Origin: an uncultured Lachnospiraceae bacterium
GTDB lineage: Bacteria > Bacillota > Clostridia > Lachnospirales > Lachnospiraceae
NCBI GenBank assembly: GCA_902799015.1
Contig: CADBZI010000013.1
Coordinates: 76,226-140,225, forward strand
Reading direction: 5' to 3'
Length of the DNA: 64,000 nt
Position 1 is the first letter of the stretch, and each line of letters begins with the position of its first letter. Positions 53,925-62,434 of the stretch are shown piece by piece. The notes under the pieces are model-generated. The model searched no databases and was not told the origin of the DNA. It saw only the letters and a program-made list of their open reading frames with translations. The position numbers and the translations under genes are program-made.

Positions 53925-55919
53925 ATGAATCCCGATTTTGATCTGCAGGAAGAACTGAAGAAGCTGCCCCACAAGCCTGGGGTCTACATCATGCACGACA
54001 AAAAGGATGCGATCCTCTATGTCGGAAAAGCAATCAATCTGAACCGGCGTGTCCACCAGTATTTTGTACGGAAGCTCGGAAGAGGGGCCAAGATTGAGCG
54101 CATGGTCAGCAGGATCGCCTGGTTTGAATATATCGTGACAGACTCAGAGCTGGAAGCGCTGGTGCTGGAGAATAATCTGATCAAGGAGAACCGTCCGAAG
54201 TACAACACCCTTCTGAAGGATGATAAGACATATCCCTATATCAAGGTGACCGTGCAGGAGGAATATCCCCGCGTGCTGTTTACCAGGAAAATGAAAAAGG
54301 ACGGAGCACGCTACTTCGGGCCCTTTAAGAGCGCCTTTGCGGTCAAGGAAACCATAGAGCTTCTGCGGAAGCTGTACCAGGTCAGGGACTGTACGAGAAA
54401 TCTGCCGCGGGACATCGGGCTGGAGCGTCCCTGCCTGAATTATCAGATCGGCCAGTGCCAGGCCCCCTGCCAGGGAAAGATCTCAAAGGAGGCATATCAG
54501 GAAGGCATCCACAAAGCGCTGCGTTTTCTTTCCGGAAACTATAAACCGGTTGTGAAGATGCTGGAAGAGCGGATGCAGGCTGCAAGTGCGGAGATGGACT
54601 TCGAGACCGCGGCAAAGATGCGGGATCTGATGCAGAATGTGATCAGCGTGACACAGAAGCAGAAGATGGAGAGCACAGACGGTGAGGACCGCGATGTGCT
54701 GGCACTTGCAATGGACGGCACGGATGCGGTTGTCCAGGTCTTTTATGTCCGGGGCGGCAAGCTGATCGGGCGGGATCATAGCTTTCTTCGGATCGGAGAG
54801 GAGGATGAGGCCCTGCTTGCACAGGCACAGCCGGACGAGGAGACGCCGGAAGGCGGGCTGCGGGAGACAGAGCCTCAGGATGCAGGGACGGACGATGCCA
54901 GGGACCGGCAGGAGCTGCGCGTGAAAGCAAGTGTTCTTTCCACGTTCGTGCGTCAGTTCTACGCGTCTTGCGTATTCCTGCCAAAGGAGATTCTGCTGGA
55001 GACAAGGATCGAGGATCAGGAGCTGATTGAAGAATGGCTCAGCGCCAGGCGGGGCAGGGCTGTACATCTCAGAACGCCGCTAAGAGGAACCTACAGCCGT
55101 CTGGTGCAGATGGCACAGGAGAACGCCGCGCTTGTTCTGAAGATGGACCGGGAGAGAGCGCGCCTGGAAGAGGGCAGAACCATCGGTGCCATGCAGGAGA
55201 TCGCGTCCGCGCTGGGGCTTCCTCATCTGACCAGGGTGGAGGCCTATGACATTTCCAATACCTCAGGCGTAGAGTCTGTCGGTTCCATGGTGGTATTCGA
55301 AAAGGGGAAACCAAAGCGCAGCGATTACCGGAAGTTCCGGATCCGTACCGTCGAGGGGCCGAATGATTACGCCTCCCTCCGGGAGGTGATCTTTCGCAGA
55401 CTCACGCATGGGCTGGAGGAAGAAAAGAGTCTGGAGGAGCGCGCACTGGCGGCGAAAGACGGCTCATTCAGTACCTTTCCGGATCTGATCATGATGGATG
55501 GAGGAAAAGGGCAGGTACATATCGCGGAAGAGGTCTGCAAAGAACTCGGGCTTGCGATTCCCGTCTGCGGGATGGTGAAGGACGACTACCACAGAACCAG
55601 AGGGTTGTATTTTCATGACCGGGAGCTTCCGATCAATCCTGCGTCAGAAGGATTCAAGCTGATTACCAGAGTGCAGGACGAGGCGCACCGGTTCGCCATT
55701 GAATATCACCGCTCCTTGCGGGGGAAGGCACAGACCCGCTCCCTGCTCGATGAGATCGAAGGAATCGGACCGGCGAGAAGGAAGGCACTGCTGCGCAGTT
55801 TCGGCTCCCTGGAAGCAATCCGGGACGCGGATGAGGAGCAGCTGTCGCACGCACCGTCCATGAACGCGGCAAGCGCCAGGAAAGTATATGAGTTCTTCCA
55901 TCCCGTCTCGACAAAGTAG
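53925..55919 (+). CDS. uvrC: Excinuclease ABC subunit C
   Basis: A 664-residue nucleotide-excision-repair nuclease that cuts on both sides of lesions with UvrA and UvrB. The GIY-YIG N-terminus (KPGVYIMHDKKDAILYVGKA) and the Cys cluster (CLNYQIGQCQAPCQG) are followed by the UVR motif (ETAAKMRDLM), the RNase H-like UvrC domain (EAYDISNTSG, DLIMMDGGKGQVH) and the helix-hairpin-helix (EGIGPARRKALLRSFGSL). A 45-residue acidic, low-complexity insert lies near residues 290-325. With mfd interrupted, strand-specific repair may be impaired even though uvrC is intact. Confidence 0.97.
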   Translation: MNPDFDLQEELKKLPHKPGVYIMHDKKDAILYVGKAINLNRRVHQYFVRKLGRGAKIERMVSRIAWFEYIVTDSELEALVLENNLIKENRPKYNTLLKDDKTYPYIKVTVQEEYPRVLFTRKMKKDGARYFGPFKSAFAVKETIELLRKLYQVRDCTRNLPRDIGLERPCLNYQIGQCQAPCQGKISKEAYQEGIHKALRFLSGNYKPVVKMLEERMQAASAEMDFETAAKMRDLMQNVISVTQKQKMESTDGEDRDVLALAMDGTDAVVQVFYVRGGKLIGRDHSFLRIGEEDEALLAQAQPDEETPEGGLRETEPQDAGTDDARDRQELRVKASVLSTFVRQFYASCVFLPKEILLETRIEDQELIEEWLSARRGRAVHLRTPLRGTYSRLVQMAQENAALVLKMDRERARLEEGRTIGAMQEIASALGLPHLTRVEAYDISNTSGVESVGSMVVFEKGKPKRSDYRKFRIRTVEGPNDYASLREVIFRRLTHGLEEEKSLEERALAAKDGSFSTFPDLIMMDGGKGQVHIAEEVCKELGLAIPVCGMVKDDYHRTRGLYFHDRELPINPASEGFKLITRVQDEAHRFAIEYHRSLRGKAQTRSLLDEIEGIGPARRKALLRSFGSLEAIRDADEEQLSHAPSMNAASARKVYEFFHPVSTK

Positions 55920-55997
55920 GCTTTTTTTGCTACTATTTATGGATGCAATACAGTATAGTGTCATCTTGTCTGCGTGCTGTCTGAAAGAGGATCATTT

Positions 55998-56951
55998 ATG
56001 AATACAAAGTCCAGCGTCCCAATTGAAAAACTGGTCCAGAAGATGGGTCTGACCAACCGGACTGAGTCCGTTCAATTAAAGGGTAAGAAGCTTACAACCC
56101 CGGAGGTCAACCGGCCGGCGCTGCAGCTGACCGGGTACTTTGATTACTTTGACGCGGATCGTCTGCAGATCATCGGATATGTGGAATATACGTATCTGGA
56201 CACGCTGGACAGAGAGCGTAAGCGGGTGGTCTATGAACGTCTTCTTGCCGCGAAGATCCCCGCGATCGTCTATACGACCCGCACGGTTCCGGATGAGGAT
56301 ATGCTGGAGCTGGCAACACGTTATGACGTGCCGATTTTCACGACGGACCGGGAGACCAGCGCATTTGCGGCGGAGGTCCTTCGGTGGCTGAACGTAGAAC
56401 TGGCTCCGTGCATCACGATCCATGGTGTTCTGGTAGATGTGTACGGAGAAGGCGTACTGATCACGGGCGAGAGCGGAATCGGAAAGAGTGAAGCCGCGCT
56501 CGAGCTGGTCAGGAGAGGCCATCGCCTGATCACGGATGACGTCGTGGAGATTCGAAAGGTGTCGGATCATACCCTTGTGGGTACGGCTCCGGATATCACG
56601 CGGCACTTCATCGAACTGCGCGGAATCGGCATCATCAATGTCAAGACCCTGTTCGGTGTGGAAGCGGTCATGGATACGACCAACATCGATCTCGTGATCA
56701 AGCTGGAGGAATGGGATAAGGACAAGGAATATGACAGACTTGGCCTGCAGGAGGAGTACACGGAGTTCCTCGGCAACCGGGTTACCTGCCACTCCCTGCC
56801 GATTCGTCCGGGGCGGAACCTGGCGGTGATCGTGGAATCGGCCGCGGTTAACCACAGGCAGAAAAAGATGGGATACAATGCGGCCCAGGAGCTGTACAAC
56901 CGCGTACAGCAGGGCATCATGAAGAATATGGAAAAGCACGAGGAAGAATAA
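55998..56951 (+). CDS. hprK: HPr kinase/phosphorylase
   Basis: A 317-residue regulator that phosphorylates HPr at Ser46 in response to glycolytic intermediates and so controls carbon catabolite repression. The Walker A GESGIGKSE starts near residue 157 and the HprK signature follows (ELRGIGIINVKTLFG), as does the DDVVEI metal site. The N-terminal domain is typical of HprK. ATG 55998 is the start favoured by GAGGA; an in-frame Met at 55974 lacks support. Glucokinase follows 16 bp later, a common pairing. Confidence 0.96.
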   Translation: MNTKSSVPIEKLVQKMGLTNRTESVQLKGKKLTTPEVNRPALQLTGYFDYFDADRLQIIGYVEYTYLDTLDRERKRVVYERLLAAKIPAIVYTTRTVPDEDMLELATRYDVPIFTTDRETSAFAAEVLRWLNVELAPCITIHGVLVDVYGEGVLITGESGIGKSEAALELVRRGHRLITDDVVEIRKVSDHTLVGTAPDITRHFIELRGIGIINVKTLFGVEAVMDTTNIDLVIKLEEWDKDKEYDRLGLQEEYTEFLGNRVTCHSLPIRPGRNLAVIVESAAVNHRQKKMGYNAAQELYNRVQQGIMKNMEKHEEE

Positions 56952-56967
56952 GGGAGAAGAAGCGGCT

Positions 56968-57903
56968 ATGAAAAAGTATTGCTTTGGAATCGATGTCGGC
57001 GGCACCACGATCAAGTGCGGACTTTTCAGTACGGACGGAAACCTTCTCGATAAATGGGAGATCACGACCAGAACGGAGGAGAACGGAGTCCATATTCTCC
57101 CGGATATTGCGGCGGCAATCAATCAAAAGATCGAGGACAGAGGCCTCACCAAAAATGAGATCGAAGGCATCGGACTGGATATTCCCGGACCGGTCAACGA
57201 AAAGGGCGTCTGCATGCTTGCGGTGAATCTTCACTGGGGGCAGGTGAACATTGTCCGGGAGATGGAGAAGATGACCGGCATACGCACCAAGGCGCTCAAT
57301 GACGCAAATGCGGCAGCGCTCGGAGAGTGCTGGAAGGGCGGCGGCGCCGGACATAAGAATCTGATCATGGTAACGCTGGGAACCGGAATCGGCGGCGGTG
57401 TTGTCGTGGAAGGCAAGGTAATTGCCGGCGCGCATGGCTCCGGCGGCGAGATCGGACATGTCCATGTCACCGAAGAACTGAACGAACCGTGCAACTGCGG
57501 AAATGTCGGGTGTCTGGAGCAGGTTGCGTCCGCGACCGGCATTGTCCGGCTCGCGAAGATGCAGCTGGATCAGAATCCCGATCAGCCAAGTGTGCTGCGC
57601 GGAAAAGCATTTACCGCGAAGGATGTATGGGATGCGGTGAAAGCAGGAGATGAGGCAGCGGATGCCATCGCCGAGAAGTTCGGATTGTATCTGGGAAGAG
57701 CGTTGGCTGCCTTTGCCTGTGTGACGGACCCGGAGATCTATGTGATCGGCGGAGGGGTCTCCAAGGCAGGAAACGTAATTCTGGACTATGTGCAGAAGTA
57801 TTACCGGCAGTATGCCTTCCCGGGCTGCAAGGACGCGGCATTCGCGCTGGCTACCCTTGGGAATGACGCAGGCATCTACGGAGCAGCGAAGGTTGTCCTG
57901 TAA
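56968..57903 (+). CDS. ROK family glucokinase
   Basis: A 311-residue ATP-dependent sugar kinase of the ROK family, most likely glucokinase. The N-terminal phosphate loop DVGGTTIKCG, the substrate-binding DIPGPVN and the GTGIGGGVVVEGKVI segment precede the ROK signature with the zinc ligands CNCGNVGC. The catalytic Asp is in LNDANAAALGE. RBS is AGGGAGAAG. Its position after hprK fits entry of glucose from maltodextrin breakdown (GH13, MalQ) into glycolysis. Specificity for other hexoses is not excluded. Confidence 0.93.
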   Translation: MKKYCFGIDVGGTTIKCGLFSTDGNLLDKWEITTRTEENGVHILPDIAAAINQKIEDRGLTKNEIEGIGLDIPGPVNEKGVCMLAVNLHWGQVNIVREMEKMTGIRTKALNDANAAALGECWKGGGAGHKNLIMVTLGTGIGGGVVVEGKVIAGAHGSGGEIGHVHVTEELNEPCNCGNVGCLEQVASATGIVRLAKMQLDQNPDQPSVLRGKAFTAKDVWDAVKAGDEAADAIAEKFGLYLGRALAAFACVTDPEIYVIGGGVSKAGNVILDYVQKYYRQYAFPGCKDAAFALATLGNDAGIYGAAKVVL

Positions 57904-58022
57904 CGGAGCCGGTATTTCAAGTACACCATCGTTATACTTGTTCCCGACCATGGCATCCGCCGGAAGAGAGAATTCCGATGCCGTGTCTGCCGGAGGCTAA
58001 TTGGATAATGGAGGAAAAGAAC

Positions 58023-58124
58023 ATGAGAAGACGCAACAAAAAGCAGCAGACAATCGCAATTATCATCGTAGTGATTCTGGTAGCTGCCATGCTGTTCTCC
58101 CTGATCCCGGCATTTCTGCTGTAA
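58023..58124 (+). CDS. 33-residue single-helix membrane peptide
   Basis: A short ORF with a strong ribosome site (GGAGG, 8 nt before ATG). It encodes a very basic N-terminus (MRRRNKKQQ) followed by one hydrophobic helix (TIAIIIVVILVAAMLFSLIP). Its TAA is immediately followed by GGAGAG, the ribosome site of the next gene, whose GTG starts 12 bp later. The close coupling and the intact Shine-Dalgarno support translation. I do not recognise a family; small basic-TM peptides of this type are common in Bacillota and often of unknown function. Confidence 0.75.
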   Translation: MRRRNKKQQTIAIIIVVILVAAMLFSLIPAFLL

Positions 58125-58136
58125 GGAGAGAAGAAC

Positions 58137-59672
58137 GTGAAGAGAGGAACCTATCGAAGAGCAGTCCTGGCAACTTTTGCCCTGGCGGGACTGCTTTCCT
58201 TCCATACGCAGGCAGCAAAGCCTGTGGCCTTAGCTTCTGACACGACGATCGCCAATGGCGTGCAGGTGGAAGGCGTTGACCTGTCCGGCATGACACCGGA
58301 ACAGGCAAAGGCGGCACTCCAGGCGAAGGCAGACGCGCTGGCGTCCACACCGGTCAATCTGCGGATGGGGGAGAATATCATCACCACTTCCCTTGCGGAG
58401 CTCGGGTATACCTGTACGAATCTGGACATCGTCGACTCTCTCGTCCCGATCGGGAAGAGCGGAAACATCGTAGAGCGCTACAAGGAGCAGAAGGATCTGG
58501 AGAATGAGACCGTGCAGTACGCGCTGGACTTTACCGTGGATCCTTCCAGAGTACAGGCATTTGTGCAGAACTGCAGCGTTTACAATACGGATCCGGTAGA
58601 AGGAGAGCTTCTGGTCGGCGACGATGGCTATCCGTATGTGGAAGGCGGGACGAAGGGGATTACCCTGAAGCCGGAAGAGTCGGCAGAGATTGTCAGACAG
58701 GCGATTGAATCCTGGACAGGCGGGGACATTACGGTGGATCTTGTCTGTGAAGAGACAAGCCCGGAGGTGTCCTATGAAACGCTGGCACAGGTGAAGGATA
58801 TTCTGGGGATGGCGACGACGGATTACTCGGCATCCTCCGGAAACCGCGCAATCAATGTGGAAAATGGATGTGCTTTGATCAACGGGACGCTGCTGTGGCC
58901 GGGAGACGAGTTCTCGGTGACGGATGCCGTTACTCCGTTTTCCGCGGAGAACGGATATATGCCAGCCCCCACGTATGAGGAGAACCGTACCATTGACTCC
59001 TACGGAGGAGGAATCTGCCAGGTATCCACGACGCTGTACAATGCGGCGCTGAAGGCGGAGATGGATATCACCGCGCGGTCAAACCATACGATGATGGTGA
59101 CCTATGTGGAACCCTCCAAGGATGCTGCCATAGCGGAAGGCGTTATGGACATGCGGTTTGTGAACAATACAGACGCCCCGATCTATATTCAGGGCGGATG
59201 CCATGGCGGACAGATCACATTTATCATCTATGGCCATGAGACACGGCCGGAAAACCGGACCCTTGAGTTTGAGAGCCGGACGATTGCGACGATGGATGCA
59301 GACGGATACTCTCTGTACCCGGATGCGACACAGCCTGTGGGATACATTGCACAGACGCAGTCTCCCCATACCGGATGCCAGGCACAGCTGTGGAAGCATA
59401 TCTATATCGACGGCGTGGAGACGGATGAGGTTCTGGTCAATGAAAGCTATTATCAGTCCGTCGGGACCATCTATTCCGTGGGTGTGATGACCGATAACAC
59501 GTCTGTGCAGCAGGCACTTTACGGGGCGATCGGGTCAAATAACTTAGATGCGGTACAGCAGATCATCCGGACCGGAACCGCCGCGGCGCAGCCGGCCCAG
59601 GGACAGAATCAGACCGCCGGCGACGTGGATGACAACATGCCGCAGGGGCAGGATGTGACGATCTATAACTGA
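58137..59672 (+). CDS. VanW family protein with PG-binding-4 domain
   Basis: A 511-residue exported protein. A signal peptide (residues 1-26) leads into a peptidoglycan-binding-4 type domain (SGMTPEQAKAALQA, about 45-230) and the VanW domain (about 260-400) with DSYGGGICQVSTTLYNAAL. VanW proteins occur with some vancomycin-resistance clusters and in many Clostridia outside them; the function is unknown. The start is GTG, 12 bp after the small membrane peptide's stop. The C-terminus is a Gln/Ala/Asp-rich tail. Confidence 0.92.
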   Translation: MKRGTYRRAVLATFALAGLLSFHTQAAKPVALASDTTIANGVQVEGVDLSGMTPEQAKAALQAKADALASTPVNLRMGENIITTSLAELGYTCTNLDIVDSLVPIGKSGNIVERYKEQKDLENETVQYALDFTVDPSRVQAFVQNCSVYNTDPVEGELLVGDDGYPYVEGGTKGITLKPEESAEIVRQAIESWTGGDITVDLVCEETSPEVSYETLAQVKDILGMATTDYSASSGNRAINVENGCALINGTLLWPGDEFSVTDAVTPFSAENGYMPAPTYEENRTIDSYGGGICQVSTTLYNAALKAEMDITARSNHTMMVTYVEPSKDAAIAEGVMDMRFVNNTDAPIYIQGGCHGGQITFIIYGHETRPENRTLEFESRTIATMDADGYSLYPDATQPVGYIAQTQSPHTGCQAQLWKHIYIDGVETDEVLVNESYYQSVGTIYSVGVMTDNTSVQQALYGAIGSNNLDAVQQIIRTGTAAAQPAQGQNQTAGDVDDNMPQGQDVTIYN

Positions 59673-59691
59673 TGAAAGAAAGGACAATGCC

Positions 59692-60174
59692 ATGAGGGAG
59701 AAAATCCTTAATCTTCTGGAGCGCAATTCCAGGATGACGCCGGCTGAGATTGCCGTCCTGCTCGGATCGAGCAGTGAAGTGATCGCGGCTGAGATCAGGA
59801 AGATGGAGCAGGAGAACATTATCTGCGGCTACAATACACTCATCGACTGGGACAAGGCGGGTTCCGATGCCGTGACGGCACTGATCGAGGTGAGAGTCAC
59901 CCCGCAGAGAGGGCAGGGCTTCGATAACATCGCGGAGCGGATCTACAACTATCCGGAAGTGCAGTCGGTCTACCTGATCTCAGGCGCATACGATCTGCTC
60001 GTCATTCTGGAGGGCAAGACGCTGAAGGAAGTATCCGAGTTCGTATCGAGCAAGCTGTCCACACTGGACACGGTGCTCTCGACGGCAACGCATTTTATCC
60101 TGAAGAAGTATAAGGATGACGGCATCATCTTTGAGAGAAAGAAAAAGGATGAGCGGATGAGCATCATACCGTGA
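59692..60174 (+). CDS. Lrp/AsnC family transcriptional regulator
   Basis: A 160-residue regulator with an N-terminal helix-turn-helix (ILNLLERNSRMTPAEIAVLL, then SSEVIAAEIRKM) and a C-terminal RAM ligand-binding domain (VTALIEVRVTP to the GAYDLLVILEG strand). Family members sense amino acids and assemble into octamers. The aminotransferase gene starts 13 bp downstream, so it probably controls or is co-expressed with that gene. The cognate amino acid is unknown. Confidence 0.95.
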   Translation: MREKILNLLERNSRMTPAEIAVLLGSSSEVIAAEIRKMEQENIICGYNTLIDWDKAGSDAVTALIEVRVTPQRGQGFDNIAERIYNYPEVQSVYLISGAYDLLVILEGKTLKEVSEFVSSKLSTLDTVLSTATHFILKKYKDDGIIFERKKKDERMSIIP

Positions 60175-60187
60175 GGGAGAAAGAACG

Positions 60188-61375
60188 ATGAAGGAGTTGT
60201 CTGTGAGAAATGTACTCTCCGCGAAGGCGGACAGTCTGAAACCGTCGGGGATCAGGAAGTTCTTTGATATCGTAGCGGAGATGGATGATGTGGTGTCGCT
60301 GGGTGTCGGAGAACCTGATTTTGATACACCCTGGGCGGTGCGGGATGAGGGCATCTACACGCTGGAACGGGGCAAAACCTTCTATACCTCTAACGCGGGT
60401 CTGATGGAGCTGCGCAAAGAGATCACGGTATTCCTGAAGAAGCGCACAGGGGTTTCCTATGATCCGGTACATGAGTGCCTGGTAACGGTGGGCGGTTCGG
60501 AGGCGATTGACCTGGCCTTCCGCGCCATGTTCAATCCGGGGGATGAGGTTCTGATCCCGGAGCCCTGTTATGTTTCCTATACGCCGTGCGCGATCCTTGC
60601 GGACGGTGTGCCGGTACCGATTCCGCTTCAGGAAAAAAATGAATTCCGCCTGACGGCCGGGGAGCTGGAAGAACATATCACGGAGAAAACAAAGATCCTG
60701 GTTCTTCCGTTTCCGAACAATCCTACGGGAGCTGTCATGCGCAGGGAAGATCTCGAGGCGGTGGCGAAGGTATGTCTGGAGCACGATCTTTATGTCGTGT
60801 CAGATGAGATCTACTCCGAGCTGACCTACACCGGAGAGGATCATGTTTCCATCACGCAGATTCCGGGGATGAGAGAGCGGACCATCCTGATCAACGGTTT
60901 CTCGAAAGCCTTTGCCATGACCGGCTGGAGATTGGGATATTGCTGCGGACCGCAGGAGATTCTGTCCGTCATGACCAAGATCCATCAGTTCGCGATCATG
61001 TGCGCGCCGACCAACAGTCAGTACGCGGCGACGGTTGCCCTGCGGGATTGCTATGGAGAGGTTGAAAAGATGCGGGAGGCATATAATCAGAGAAGACGCT
61101 TCCTGCTGCATTCCTTCCGGCAGATGCATCTTCCCTGCTTTGAGCCCTTCGGCGCGTTCTATGTATTTCCCTGCATCAAGGAATTCGGTATGACCGCGGA
61201 AGAATTCGCGACGAAGCTGCTGGAGGAACAGCGCGTTGCGGTTGTTCCCGGAGACGCATTTGGGGCGAGCGGAGAAGGCTATATCCGCATTTCTTACGCG
61301 TATTCTCTGGATGCTCTGAAGGAAGCCGTCGGAAGACTGGAAACATTCGTTGCGAAGCTGAGAGAGCATACCTGA
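60188..61375 (+). CDS. Class I/II pyridoxal-phosphate aminotransferase
   Basis: A 395-residue aminotransferase of fold type I. PLP anchoring is visible in NGFSKAFAMTGWRLGY (Schiff-base Lys), with the NNPTGAVM substrate/PLP loop, DEIYSEL and the C-terminal Arg in YIRISYAYS. The SVGEPDF-type start (GVGEPDFDTPW) places it with aspartate/aromatic aminotransferases (AspC/PatA group). Specificity cannot be fixed. It follows the Lrp/AsnC regulator, a frequent pair in Clostridia. RBS GGGAGAAAG. Confidence 0.94.
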   Translation: MKELSVRNVLSAKADSLKPSGIRKFFDIVAEMDDVVSLGVGEPDFDTPWAVRDEGIYTLERGKTFYTSNAGLMELRKEITVFLKKRTGVSYDPVHECLVTVGGSEAIDLAFRAMFNPGDEVLIPEPCYVSYTPCAILADGVPVPIPLQEKNEFRLTAGELEEHITEKTKILVLPFPNNPTGAVMRREDLEAVAKVCLEHDLYVVSDEIYSELTYTGEDHVSITQIPGMRERTILINGFSKAFAMTGWRLGYCCGPQEILSVMTKIHQFAIMCAPTNSQYAATVALRDCYGEVEKMREAYNQRRRFLLHSFRQMHLPCFEPFGAFYVFPCIKEFGMTAEEFATKLLEEQRVAVVPGDAFGASGEGYIRISYAYSLDALKEAVGRLETFVAKLREHT

Positions 61376-61391
61376 GAAAGGAGCGCTTCGT

Positions 61392-61574
61392 ATGGGACAG
61401 GTAGATCCAAAGCTGCTGGAGATGGCAGAGGTGTTTCATATGCCAAAGAGCGCCCGGATGAAATATATCATCCTTCCCGCAAAGATGCCCGCCCTGTCCA
61501 GAATGCTTCATAAAACCGGAAAGACAGCGGCACAGGGCACTCCCGGCAAGGAGCAGAAAGGCGCCGGCAGGTGA
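61392..61574 (+). pseudogene. Remnant of an ABC transporter permease
   Basis: A 60-residue ORF with a good ribosome site (AAAGGAG). Residues 4-36 (DPKLLEMAEVFHMP, then KYIILPAKMPAL) match the cytoplasmic EAA loop of NitT/TauT-type permeases, the region that contacts the ATPase, but no membrane helix precedes or follows. The remaining residues are low-complexity (Gly/Lys/Ala-rich). It sits 17 bp after the aminotransferase and 31 bp before an ATPase gene with decayed motifs. I read it as a relic, though a retained small peptide is possible. Confidence 0.6.
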
Positions 61575-61605
61575 AAAAACACCGCAGCAGGAGGAGCAGG
61601 TACAG

Positions 61606-62190
61606 ATGACCATACAGCTAGAGAATATCTGCAAGTCAGTCGCAGGACAGAAGGTTCTGGAGAATGTCAATTGGGAGATCGGCTCGGATGACTGCTTCCT
61701 GCTCACGGGGCCGGAGGGCAGCGGCAAGACGATGCTGCTTCGGCTGATCCTCGGCCTGGAGAAGCCGGACAGCGGCAGCGTGAACCTGCTTGGTGATTAT
61801 AAGTATGCCTCCGTGAATGCCGGAGTAGTGTTTCAGGAGGACCGGCTGTGCGAGCAGTTCTCCGCCATCGAGAATGTCGCCATGGTCAATGAGCGTCTGT
61901 CCGCGATGGTCGCGGAGGAGGAGCTGGTGAAGTTTCTGCCCTCCGACAGGCTGAGCCTTCCGGTCAGTGCGCTGACGCCTCTGGAACGGCGGTTGGTTGT
62001 GATGATCCGCGCCTGCATCATCCCCTCCGACATCCTGCTCCTCGACGAGGTACTGCGCGGGATGGACGATGCACTCAGAAAGAAAGTCGTTTCATACATC
62101 CGGGACAAAGCCGGACATAAGGGAATCGTCTTTGTGCAACGGGATGACAAAGGGCTGGAATTCTGCAGACGGTTTGCGCTGGAAGGCTGA
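61606..62190 (+). CDS. Degenerate ABC transporter ATPase
   Basis: A 194-residue ABC ATPase homologue (NitT/TauT-like). The Walker A GPEGSGKT and Q-loop VFQEDRLCEQ are intact, but the signature LSGG(M/Q) is replaced by ALTPLERR, Walker B reads LLLDEVLRGMD (Pro lost after DE), and the H-loop His appears replaced (FVQRDDKG for FVTHD). The helical and C-terminal parts are also short. Such a protein should bind but hardly hydrolyse ATP. Together with the permease relic upstream this looks like a decaying transporter operon. The ribosome site GGAGGAG is still good. Confidence 0.8.
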   Translation: MTIQLENICKSVAGQKVLENVNWEIGSDDCFLLTGPEGSGKTMLLRLILGLEKPDSGSVNLLGDYKYASVNAGVVFQEDRLCEQFSAIENVAMVNERLSAMVAEEELVKFLPSDRLSLPVSALTPLERRLVVMIRACIIPSDILLLDEVLRGMDDALRKKVVSYIRDKAGHKGIVFVQRDDKGLEFCRRFALEG

Positions 62191-62196
62191 GTCAAA

Positions 62197-62280
62197 GCCT
62201 CCGGCGGATCGCAGCCGCGCTCAGAGGAAGGTGCTTCGCACCGAGCGCAGCGCGGCAAGAACGCCGGAGGCGTTCTTGAA
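62197..62280 (+). repeat. 84-bp structured dispersed repeat, copy C
   Basis: Differs from copy A at three positions: one base before the GGTGC hairpin and two bases of the 3-nt loop of the terminal hairpin (GTT to GGA). All stems are identical to A. It lies directly after the degenerate ATPase and before a terminator. Confidence 0.85.
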
Positions 62281-62290
62281 AGAATGCACA

Positions 62291-62323
62291 CAGCCGGAGC
62301 CTGTCTGGGGCTCCGGCTGTTTT
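62291..62323 (+). terminator. Terminator downstream of the degenerate ATPase
   Basis: CAGCCGGAGCC pairs with GGCTCCGGCTG across a 7-nt loop, followed by TTTTCC. It ends the Lrp-aminotransferase-relic transcript, with repeat copy C inside the 3' part. Confidence 0.9.
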
Positions 62324-62360
62324 CCGTTCAATACCTTCATGCGATTGTGACAGCTTTTGA

Positions 62361-62389
62361 TTGACAGAACGCCTTTCATACTGTATCAT
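62361..62389 (+). promoter_or_regulatory. Promoter of the NitT/TauT-type transporter
   Basis: TTGACA (62361-62366), exact 17-nt spacer, TATCAT (62384-62389), about 46 bp before the permease start. Confidence 0.75.
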
Positions 62390-62434
62390 TGCATCGTTGT
62401 AACACTGCGCTGCGTTAAAGTATCATAATTCACA

